Below are positions 10,077-16,727 of a DNA stretch of 64,000 bases, in pieces. Made by a program: the position numbers and the translations under genes. The notes under the pieces were generated by a model. That model ran no database searches. It saw only the letters and a program-made list of their open reading frames with translations, and was not told the origin of the DNA. Positions within the stretch are counted from its first letter, which is position 1. Each line of letters starts with the position of its first letter. Source of the DNA: Acidobacteriota bacterium (GTDB lineage: Bacteria > Acidobacteriota > Blastocatellia > Pyrinomonadales > Pyrinomonadaceae); assembly GCA_016715115.1 (NCBI GenBank), contig JADKBM010000011.1:372001-436000 (forward strand), in the 5' to 3' direction.

Positions 10077-10358
10077 TTACCTTCCGAGCGCCTCGGCGAC
10101 GTCGGGTTCGATGATCGTGATCGCATCGAGCATTGCCTCGACCTTGAGTTGGATCGCGTCGCGTTCCGAAAGCAGGTCCTCGATCTTGACCTCGAGCCGG
10201 TTTTTCTCCGACAAGAGGCTGCTCACCTCGTGGCGTAGCGAGCGAAGCTCATTTTCGAGCCGATCCTTTTCGTCACGCATCTTTTTGACGTTCTCGATCG
10301 TGAGATAGATTTTGTCTTCGAGATGCGAGAACTTTTCCATTCCTGCAAGACCGTTCAT
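10077..10358 (-). CDS. ZapB-like coiled-coil division protein
   Basis: A 93-residue, almost wholly coiled-coil protein (about 10-80, heptads rich in Leu, Glu, Lys and Arg: MRDEKDRLENELRSLRHEVSSLLSEKNRLEVKIEDLL). An upstream TTG at 10370 is in frame, but ATG 10358 has GGAGA six bases upstream and is preferred. Its position just before zapA and its composition suggest a ZapB-like or scaffold partner of ZapA. Homology to ZapB itself cannot be judged because coiled coils look alike. Confidence 0.75.
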   Translation of the reverse strand: MNGLAGMEKFSHLEDKIYLTIENVKKMRDEKDRLENELRSLRHEVSSLLSEKNRLEVKIEDLLSERDAIQLKVEAMLDAITIIEPDVAEALGR

Positions 10359-10429
10359 TGAATTCTCCAAAGTTGGGTTGAGTTGTAATGCGTTTTGATT
10401 ATGTTCAGTTTTTGCGAAAACTTCAAGTC

Positions 10430-10497
10430 AGTGAGCGGTGAGCAGTGAGCGGTAAGCAGTGAGCGGTGAGCGGTGAGCAGTGAGCAGTGAGCGGTGC
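10430..10497. repeat. Heptamer array (GTGAGCG family), left part
   Basis: About nine units of GTGAGCG/GTGAGCA/GTAAGCA upstream of the zapB-like gene. The same family resumes at 11714, so a single array appears to have been split by the insertion at 10495-11713. Confidence 0.85.
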
Positions 10498-11713
10498 CTG
10501 AAAAGGTGGACGGCGGTTTTGAGTCACCAGTGAAGGTTCAGGCGAAGAAAGTGGGTGAGATCGAGCGTTGCGTCACGTCGGTCAGTGAGGTGAGCCGCGA
10601 TATCAGGTTTCCCGGTTGCTATATGCATGGATGCGTCAGTATTCACGTATGAGAAACAGGAGCGGCTGTGCGGAGAGCTGAGCGACACGAGAAAGTCAAG
10701 GCGTTGAAGGAAAGGTGAAAGAGCTGGAGCAGGCTGTCGGGCAGAAGCAGGGGGGGGGCAAGGCAGGCGTTTCACCAGCGAACGTCCAGATGTTGGAAGA
10801 GCAGGAGCAGCTGCCGGTGATCGCCGAGAGGCGACCGGAGCACCGCAAATGCCGCCGCGCGGCACGTGGGGGGGGAGAGGGGCGGGGCCGTGCGGCGGGG
10901 GGGGGCGGGGGGGGCCGGGCCGGCGCGCCGCGGGGGGCCGGGGGGGGGGGGGGGGGCCGGCCCGGGGGGCCGGCGGGGCGGGGGGGGGCGGCGGGTGGTG
11001 TGGCGTGTCCCGGCCGGGGGGGGGGGGGCAACCGGGGCCGGGCCGGGCGGCTCACCCCCCCCCCCGGCCGGGGGCCACGGCCCCGCCCCCCGCCCCCCCC
11101 CCCCCCCCCCCGCCCGCCCGGGGGGGGGGGGGGGGGCCCCGGCCCCCGGGCGCCCCCGCCCCGGGGGGGGCCGGCCGGCGGGCGGGCGGGGGGGGGGGGC
11201 GGGGGGGGGGGGGGCCCGTCCCCCGGCGGGGGGGGGGGGGGGGCGGCCCGGGGGGGAATTGGGGAACGCCCGGGCCCGCCCCAGGGCGCAAAACACCGGG
11301 GGGGGGGGGCCGGGGGGGCCCGAGCGCCCGCCCGCCAGCGGGACCCGAAAAAAAAAAACCGCCCCCCCCCGCCGGCGGCGGAGGCCCTACCCCCGCGGGG
11401 AAAGCCCAAGGGGGGGGCGGGGGGGCACAACCCCCCCCCCCCCCCAACGCGCGGACCCCCCCCCCCCCCCCCCCCGCCCGGGGGGGCGGGGGGCGGGGTT
11501 CCCCGGGGCCGGGGGGGCCGGGGGTTTTAAAAAAAGGGGCGCAAACCGGCGCCCCCCCCCCACGGCCCCCCCCCCCCCCCCCCCCGCCCCCCCGGGGCGG
11601 CCCCCCGGGGGCCCCCCCCCCCGGCGCCGCCCCCCGGAACGGAGCCCCCCCAACGCGTAAACGGAAAAAAAAAAAAGGTTTCATCACAAAAAAACAAGGG
11701 ACATCGCGGGACA
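10495..11713 (+). mobile_element. Probable IS3-like insertion in a heptamer array; interior corrupted
   Basis: The insert begins TGCCTGAAAAGGTGGAC, like IS3-family left ends, and ends ...GGGACA, so the ends are TG...CA. It is flanked by CGG on both sides, compatible with a 3-base target duplication, although the array's own repetitiveness could produce this. Size (1219 bp) fits IS3. Between about 10510 and 10860, fragments in shifting frames read like OrfA: EIERCVTSVSEVSRDI, YEKQERLCGEL, KVKELEQAVGQKQ. The remainder is unreadable poly-G/poly-C. The identification is an inference. Confidence 0.45.
10860..11660. other. Implausible poly-G/poly-C stretch, likely consensus artefact
   Basis: About 800 bases made almost wholly of G and C runs of 5-18 bases with occasional A runs. 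It is unlike anything else in the window, which is roughly 55-60% GC and without such runs. Overlapping ORFs of 174-294 residues on both strands are Gly/Pro/Arg/Ala translations of these runs. The likeliest explanation is a failed consensus across a multicopy IS; a real G-quadruplex-rich tract is possible but less likely. Confidence 0.75.
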
Positions 11714-11935
11714 CGGTGAGCAGTGAGCGGTGAGCGGTGAGCGGTAAGCAGTGAGCCGTGAGCAGTGGCCGGTGGCCGGTGGTCAGTGGTCAGTGGTCAG
11801 TGGCCACTGCTGACCGCTCACCGCTTACCGCTCACCGCTTACCGCTCACCGCTGACCGCTCACCGCTTACCGCTCACCGCTTACCGCTCACCGCTTACCG
11901 CTCACCGCTTACCGCTCACCGCTCACCGCTCACTG
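11714..11935. repeat. Heptamer array (GTGAGCG family), inverted arms, abutting pheT stop
   Basis: GTGAGCG-type units run from 11714 to about 11800, grading into GTGGCCG and GTGGTCA variants. A palindromic centre (CAGTGGCCACTG near 11801) follows, then complementary CTCACCG/CTTACCG/CTGACCG units to 11935. The array supplies the TGA stop of pheT on the minus strand (CAGTGA). The arms can fold into a long hairpin. Confidence 0.9.
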
Positions 11936-14008
11936 CCTAGGTTTGATTCCGAGTTCGCGTTCGATCGATTCGAGGATCGCGCCGTGGACCTTTTCGACCT
12001 CTTCCTCGAGCAATGTGCGCTCGTCGCTTCGATATTCGAGCCGGACCGTCAGCGAGCGTTCGTCGCCGGCCACTCCTTTGCCCTCGAATACGTCGGAAAA
12101 ACTCACTTTTCTGAGCAATTCAAACCGCTCGCGCTCGATCGCGTCCCGGACGGACGCAAAGGTCAGACCGCGCTTAACGAGAAAAGACACATCGCGCTGG
12201 ATCGACGGATAAACCGAGAGCGGCCTGTACAAAACCGTATCCGTTTCGGCGGCAAGTACCGCGTCGAGATCGATCTCGGCGACGTAAACGGGTTGCCGAA
12301 ACTTGAAAAGACCAGCGGCCTCGTCCGAGAGGCGTCCGATCGTCCCGACTTGCTTTCTGTTGAGCCAAACAGTGGCGGATTGTCCGCTCCGAAGATGCGA
12401 AACATCCGCGGCCGAATACTCCAATGCCGGCGCGCCGATGGCATCCAACGCACTTTCGAGCGCGCCTTTGGCGTCGTAAAAATCGACCTCGCTTACCGGC
12501 AACGCCTTGTTTTCCAGTACTTTGCCGCCGCTGATCGCGAGCGCGAAAAGTTCGCGCTCGACCGGCAATCCGTTTTCTTCCGACGATGCGGCGAACACCT
12601 TTCCAAGTTCGAACAGAGCCAGATTGCGCTGTTGTTGATTAAGGTTCGTACGCACTGCCTCGAGCAATCCGGGAATCAACGTCGCACGCATTCGCGTCGC
12701 GCCCTCGATGATCGAATCCCGCAGGGTAATGAACTTCTCGTCAAGATTCTCGTCGACCAGTCGGTCGATCAACTGGAAGCGACCGTCGTACTTCGTGTCA
12801 ATGAAGCTGTACGAGATCGCCTCGTCGAAGCTTAGATTCGCGAGCGTCTGGCGCAAATGAAACTTGCGCATCTCGTTCGGTTGATACTCGCCGGCGCCGA
12901 ATGCCGGGGCGAGTTCCTCGCCGATCTTGTCGTATCCGACGATTCGCGCGACCTCTTCGACCAGGTCTTCCTCGATGCTGACGTCGTGCCGCCAGGAAGG
13001 AACGTGGAAGATTTGCGATTTGCGATTTGCGATTTGCGATTGAAAGCCGAGCGAATCGAGGATCTTGATGATCTGATCTTCAGAAACATCAAGTCCGGTG
13101 AGACGTTTGACGGCCGTTTCGATGTCGTTTGATTCGATAGTCTTCGGTTCCGGTTTTGTCGGAAAGACGTCGACGAACTCGCCGGCGATTCCTCCGGCGA
13201 GTTCGCAGATCAACTGTGTCGCGCGGTCCGAAGCGCGTTTCAGATTTTCGATATCGACGCCGCGTTCGAACCGATGGCTCGCTTCGGTCGAGAGCTTTAA
13301 CTTGCGCGATGTCTGCCGGATCGAATCGCGGTTGAAATAGGCGACCTCAAGCAGGACTTCGTTGGTTCCTTCGGTGATGCCGGAGTCGAATCCGCCCATC
13401 ACGCCGCCGACCGCGACCGGCTTTTCGGCGTCGCAGATCATCAGCATCGACTCATCGAGTTTGCGTTCGACCTCGTCGAGGGTCTTGATGGTTTCGCCGG
13501 CGCGCGCGCGGCGGACGACGATGCGATTCTCTCTGAGCTTTGCAAGATCGAACGAATGCATCGGATTGCCGAGTTCGTGCATCACGAAGTTGGTGATGTC
13601 GGCGACGTTGTTGATCGAGCGCTCGCCGACCGCTTCGAGCCGTTTTACGAGCCATTCCGGCGACGGCCCGATCTTGACGTTTCGGATAATGCGGCCGGTG
13701 AAGCGGTAACAAAGATCAGCGTCGACGATGCTGACCAAATTCGGATTTGGGATTTCGGAATTCGGAACTTCGTCAAAATCCGAAATCCCAAATCCCAAAT
13801 CCGAATTTACGCTGAGTTCTCTCGCGATGCCCCAGTGGGAAAGGCAATCACCGCGGTTCGAGGTGAGATCGATGTCGAACACGAAATCATCGCCATGTTC
13901 CTCGATGCCTTCGACGGCATTGCCAACGGACGTCAGTCTGTCTGCCACCTCGCGCGGCGACAGGTCGATGTCAATAAGGTCTTTTAGCCAATTGTAGCTG
14001 ATAAGCAT
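11930..14008 (-). CDS. pheT: Phenylalanine-tRNA ligase beta subunit, short form
   Basis: Class IIc synthetase subunit, 692 residues. The start MLISYNWLKDLIDIDLSPREVADRLT leads directly into VFDIDLTSNRGDCLSHWGIARELS, so the roughly 110-residue EMAP-II-like tRNA-binding domain inserted at this point in the E. coli protein is absent. B3/4 editing region, B5 domain, the catalytic-like core and the C-terminal anticodon-binding FDX-ACB domain (YPSIQRDVSFLV to the end) are present. Residues about 68-91 and about 323-333 are encoded by heptamer repeats (13737-13808 and 13010-13041) inserted in frame at expected loops. The stop lies in another heptamer array. It follows pheS by 76 bases. Confidence 0.95.
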   Translation of the reverse strand: MLISYNWLKDLIDIDLSPREVADRLTSVGNAVEGIEEHGDDFVFDIDLTSNRGDCLSHWGIARELSVNSDLGFGISDFDEVPNSEIPNPNLVSIVDADLCYRFTGRIIRNVKIGPSPEWLVKRLEAVGERSINNVADITNFVMHELGNPMHSFDLAKLRENRIVVRRARAGETIKTLDEVERKLDESMLMICDAEKPVAVGGVMGGFDSGITEGTNEVLLEVAYFNRDSIRQTSRKLKLSTEASHRFERGVDIENLKRASDRATQLICELAGGIAGEFVDVFPTKPEPKTIESNDIETAVKRLTGLDVSEDQIIKILDSLGFQSQIANRKSQIFHVPSWRHDVSIEEDLVEEVARIVGYDKIGEELAPAFGAGEYQPNEMRKFHLRQTLANLSFDEAISYSFIDTKYDGRFQLIDRLVDENLDEKFITLRDSIIEGATRMRATLIPGLLEAVRTNLNQQQRNLALFELGKVFAASSEENGLPVERELFALAISGGKVLENKALPVSEVDFYDAKGALESALDAIGAPALEYSAADVSHLRSGQSATVWLNRKQVGTIGRLSDEAAGLFKFRQPVYVAEIDLDAVLAAETDTVLYRPLSVYPSIQRDVSFLVKRGLTFASVRDAIERERFELLRKVSFSDVFEGKGVAGDERSLTVRLEYRSDERTLLEEEVEKVHGAILESIERELGIKPRQ
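13010..13041 (-). repeat. (GATTTGC)x4 heptamer tract inside pheT
   Basis: A perfect run of four heptamers plus four bases within the coding sequence. On the minus strand three heptamers make one heptapeptide period, encoding the QSQIANRKSQI segment of PheT. It sits between LDSLGF and the conserved VPSWRHDV, where the family normally has a short variable beta-hairpin. Confidence 0.95.
13737..13808 (-). repeat. Inverted heptamer element inserted in frame in pheT
   Basis: A 72-bp hairpin element. The left arm 13737-13759 (AAATTCGGATTTGGG then ATTTCGGA) is complemented by the right arm 13779-13808, around a 19-base centre. It is the same structure as the intergenic copies near rho, rpmI, infC and thrS. 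Here it is translated as part of PheT (segment DLGFGISDFDEVPNSEIPNP), with no stop and no frame change. Confidence 0.92.
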
Positions 14009-14084
14009 AGCAAGTACATCTCGGGCGCAGCCCTTACATTAAAGACGACACGAAACGGCAGAGCAGGAGCCAAGCCCTGAACAA

Positions 14085-15182
14085 TTATCTGAACTGCTCC
14101 AAAAATCGAACATCATTTTCGAACATCAAACGAATGTCGTCGAGCGCGTACATCAGGGCGCACATACGTTCGAGGCCGAAGCCGAACGCGAAGCCCGAAT
14201 ACACCTGCGGATCGACGCCGCAATTCTTGAGAACGTTCGGATGGACCATTCCGCAGCCGCCGAGTTCGATCCAGCCCGAGCCCTTGCAAGGCCGGCAGCG
14301 CGCGCCTTCGGATTGGCCCGTGCCCGCGCATTTGAAACATGAAAAATCGAATTCCGCGCTCGGTTCGGTGAAAGGGAAGTAACTCGGACGCATCCGGACC
14401 TTCGTGCCCTCACCAAACAGACGACGCAGCCATTCGGCGACGGTGCCTTTGAGATGCGCCATCGTGATTCCTTTGTCGACGCACAGGCCTTCGATCTGAT
14501 GGAACATCGGGACGTGCGTCGGGTCCGGCGTGTCGCGGCGGAAGACGCGGCCAGGCGCGATGATTCTGATCGGCACGCCGCGGCGTTCCATCGCGCGGAT
14601 CTGCACGGTCGAGGTCTGCGAACGGAGCGCGAAGCCGCTCGTCGTATAAAACGTGTCCTGCGACTCGCGCGTCGGATGCCCTTCGGGAATGTTGAGCGCG
14701 TCGAAATTGTAATAGTCGGTCTCGATCTCGCGGTCGTCCTCGATCGTGTAACCCATCGCGACGAAGATATCCTCGATCTGCTGCCGCAAAATGGTGATCA
14801 AGTGGAGATGCCCGACGCGCGGACGTCTGCCGGGAAGCGTGACGTCGACTCGTTCGCGCTCGGTCTTTGCCTTGGCGACGTATTCGGTGAGCGCGGCTTC
14901 GGCTTCGTCGATCGCCGAAACGATGCGCTTTTCGACCGATTGCACGAGCTGGCCGAAAGCGCCGCGATCTTCGGGCGCGACGCGGCCGATCAGCTTCTTG
15001 GCGTTCGCGATCTCGCTTTTCTTGCCGGTATGGCGCGTCTTGAACTCGCCGATCTCCCGCTGCAGGCCTTCGGCCGCCGCAAGCCCGGCATCGCTGATCT
15101 TGTTCCGCAAATCAACAAAGCGTCCGAATTCTTGCTCGAACGCTTCGCGGATCCTCTCAACTTGTTTCTTTTCTTCAGACAT
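14085..15182 (-). CDS. pheS: Phenylalanine-tRNA ligase alpha subunit
   Basis: Catalytic subunit, 365 residues, attaching Phe to tRNA-Phe with PheT. It has an N-terminal coiled-coil arm (about 1-95), then the class II core: GHLHLITILRQQIEDIFVAMGY, motif 2 region RVFRRDTPDPTHVPMFHQIEG and motif 3 FAFGFGLERMCALMYALDDIR. Between motifs 2 and 3 two CxxC pairs (CFKCAGTG and CRPCKGSGW) form a likely zinc knuckle, known in some PheS lineages. ATG at 15182 is used; a TTG one codon upstream is in frame. It belongs to the thrS-infC-rpmI-rplT-pheST cluster. Confidence 0.96.
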   Translation of the reverse strand: MSEEKKQVERIREAFEQEFGRFVDLRNKISDAGLAAAEGLQREIGEFKTRHTGKKSEIANAKKLIGRVAPEDRGAFGQLVQSVEKRIVSAIDEAEAALTEYVAKAKTERERVDVTLPGRRPRVGHLHLITILRQQIEDIFVAMGYTIEDDREIETDYYNFDALNIPEGHPTRESQDTFYTTSGFALRSQTSTVQIRAMERRGVPIRIIAPGRVFRRDTPDPTHVPMFHQIEGLCVDKGITMAHLKGTVAEWLRRLFGEGTKVRMRPSYFPFTEPSAEFDFSCFKCAGTGQSEGARCRPCKGSGWIELGGCGMVHPNVLKNCGVDPQVYSGFAFGFGLERMCALMYALDDIRLMFENDVRFLEQFR

Positions 15183-15319
15183 CAAGTTTTACTCAAGGCT
15201 ATTCCGCGTCGCCGTTTCGCCGAAGCAAAACGCAAACGGAAAAAGAAAAAATCTATCGAATTCTTCCTTGCCATTTTCGATTGGAGGGATCGCAAGAACT
15301 TCCGCGATCCGTTCCCGAA

Positions 15320-15697
15320 CTATGCAACAGCGGCCGGCTGTTTGCTGATGGCGTCACGCGCCTGGCCGGCGAGCGCGGCGAACGATTCCGGCTGTTTCAC
15401 CGCGAGATCCGCGAGTACTTTGCGGTCGAGTTCGACTCCGGCAAGCTTCAAGCCATGCATAAACTGCGAATACTTCATTTCGTTCAAACGGCAAGCCGCG
15501 TTGATGCGGACGATCCAAAGTTTGCGAAAATCGCGTTTCTTCAGTTTGCGGCCGGTGTAGGCGAAATTCAGCGCGCGTTCGACCGATTCTTTGGCCGAGC
15601 GATAAAGTTTCGATTTGGTTCCGCGATAGCCCTTGGCTAAAGCTAATATCTTTTTGCGCTTCTCGGTGCGCTTATTTCCACGTTTTGCACGAGGCAT
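15320..15697 (-). CDS. rplT: 50S ribosomal protein L20
   Basis: A 125-residue 23S-rRNA-binding protein, essential for early 50S assembly. The N-terminal basic tail MPRAKRGNKRTEKRKKILALAKGY and the helical globular domain (SVERALNFAYTGRKLKKRDFRKLWIVRINAACR...) are typical. A good ribosome-binding site (GGAGGAT) precedes the ATG. In many bacteria L20 represses the infC-rpmI-rplT operon by binding a leader pseudoknot; whether it does so here is not visible. It lies about 135 bases before pheS. Confidence 0.97.
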   Translation of the reverse strand: MPRAKRGNKRTEKRKKILALAKGYRGTKSKLYRSAKESVERALNFAYTGRKLKKRDFRKLWIVRINAACRLNEMKYSQFMHGLKLAGVELDRKVLADLAVKQPESFAALAGQARDAISKQPAAVA

Positions 15698-15757
15698 CGG
15701 ATTATCCTCCTAGTATCATTAAACCTATTGAATAAAGACGAATCTTATTGAATTCGG

Positions 15758-15793
15758 GCAATCCAAAATCCCAAATCCGAAATCCCAAATCGC
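15758..15793. repeat. Heptamer array after rpmI
   Basis: Directly after the rpmI TAG stop (minus-strand sense) come five GATTTGN-family units (GCGATTTGGGATTTCGG and on), ending in a GAATTC-containing segment before rplT. It is a single-orientation array, shorter than the others. Confidence 0.85.
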
Positions 15794-15997
15794 CTAGTCT
15801 CTTCCGTACGGCAACATCTTTTCGACGCGTTTCTGATCGCCTTCCGAAACTAGCGCGTCGATGTCGAGATTGCGTTTACGCTTGCTCGTCTTCTTCGTCA
15901 AAATATGTCGCGCGTGGCTGTGTCCACGTTTGAACTTGCCGCTCGCCGTCGAACGGAATCGCTTGGCAGCGCCCTTGTGTGTTTTAAGTTTTGGCAT
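15794..15997 (-). CDS. rpmI: 50S ribosomal protein L35
   Basis: A 67-residue, highly basic ribosomal protein. MPKLKTHKGAAKRFRSTASGKFKRGHSHARHILTKKT is a full match to the L35 pattern, with the conserved KTHKGAAKRF and HILTKK segments. The stop is followed at once by a heptamer array. It is the middle gene of infC-rpmI-rplT. Confidence 0.97.
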   Translation of the reverse strand: MPKLKTHKGAAKRFRSTASGKFKRGHSHARHILTKKTSKRKRNLDIDALVSEGDQKRVEKMLPYGRD

Positions 15998-16009
15998 AAT
16001 TTACTCCAT

Positions 16010-16083
16010 TTGTGATTTGCGATTTGCGATTTGCGATTTTGTCCTCTGGACAAATCCGAAATCAGAAATCCCAAATCCGAATT
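16010..16083. repeat. Heptamer hairpin between infC and rpmI
   Basis: In operon sense the infC stop TAA is followed by GATTTGN-type units, a palindromic centre around TTTGTCC/GGACAAA, then complementary units up to 13 bases before rpmI. It forms a long potential RNA hairpin between two genes that are normally co-transcribed. Confidence 0.9.
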
Positions 16084-16633
16084 ATTTCTTTTTGGGGACA
16101 AAGATCGTAAACATCTGATAGCCTTCCATTTTCGGGGCCACCTCGATGTCAGCGATGTCCGCAAGATCCTGTCTGAGCTTTCCGAGGATCGCCGCCCCGA
16201 GCTCTCGGTGCGTCATTTCGCGACCGCGAAACGCGATCGTCGCGCGCACCTTATCGCCTTCAGTCAGCCAGCCGCGGGCACGTTCCATTCGATAACCGTA
16301 GTCGTGATCGTCGGTCGCCGGCCGGAACTTGATCTCCTTGACCTGAACCGTCGTCTGCTTCTTCTTGGCTTCGTGCTGTTTCTTCTTCTGTTCGTAAAGA
16401 AACTTTCCGTAGTCAATGATCCGGCAGACGGGCGGCTGCGCGTTCGAGGCGATCTCGACCAAATCGAGCCCGGCCTCGCGGGCGCGCTGCACGGCATCGC
16501 GCGTATCCATCACTCCAATCTGCTCGCCCTCAGGGCCGATCACCCGAACCGCGGGAACGCGGATTCGTTCATTCGTGCGATGGATCGGCTGGCGTCTGTT
16601 GTCAAAACGTCCGCGGCCTCTGTGTATTGCGAT
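16082..16633 (-). CDS. infC: Translation initiation factor IF-3 (AUC start proposed)
   Basis: IF-3 binds the 30S subunit, prevents premature 50S joining and proofreads start codons. The core is unmistakable: RTNERIRVPAVRVIGPEGEQIGV, LVEIASNAQPPVCRIIDYGKFLYEQ, VKEIKFRPATDDHDYGYR and FRGREMTHRELG. The open frame continues upstream to an ATG at 16711, but those 26 codons are heptamer repeat sequence. No ATG, GTG or TTG lies near the expected start. ATC at 16633-16631 follows GAGAGGGGG by 7 bases and gives 183 residues, close to E. coli IF-3 (180), whose gene uses AUU. AUA two codons later is an alternative. A rare start codon would allow the known IF-3 autocontrol. Confidence 0.92.
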   Translation of the reverse strand: MAIHRGRGRFDNRRQPIHRTNERIRVPAVRVIGPEGEQIGVMDTRDAVQRAREAGLDLVEIASNAQPPVCRIIDYGKFLYEQKKKQHEAKKKQTTVQVKEIKFRPATDDHDYGYRMERARGWLTEGDKVRATIAFRGREMTHRELGAAILGKLRQDLADIADIEVAPKMEGYQMFTIFVPKKK

Positions 16634-16653
16634 AAAATTACCCCCTCTCGATT

Positions 16654-16727
16654 TTGGATTTGCGATTTGCGATTGCGGATTGATTAACACAAATCCGAAT
16701 TCCCAAATCACAGATCCGAAATCTTCA
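16654..16727. repeat. Heptamer hairpin between thrS and infC
   Basis: Starting a few bases after the thrS TGA (minus-strand sense), units of GATTTCG/GATCTGT/GATTTGG turn into an inverted arm of AATCGCA-type units ending just before the infC ribosome-binding site. It accounts for the spurious N-terminal extension of the infC frame. Confidence 0.85.

Noticed and set aside
10715..11733. Overlapping Gly/Pro/Arg-rich ORFs of up to 294 residues on both strands
   Set aside because: They are translations of poly-G and poly-C runs in a probable artefact. All six frames stay open simply because few stop codons can occur.
16634..16711. ATG 16711 as the infC start
   Set aside because: The 26 added codons translate heptamer repeats and precede the ribosome-binding site. 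They have no counterpart in IF-3.
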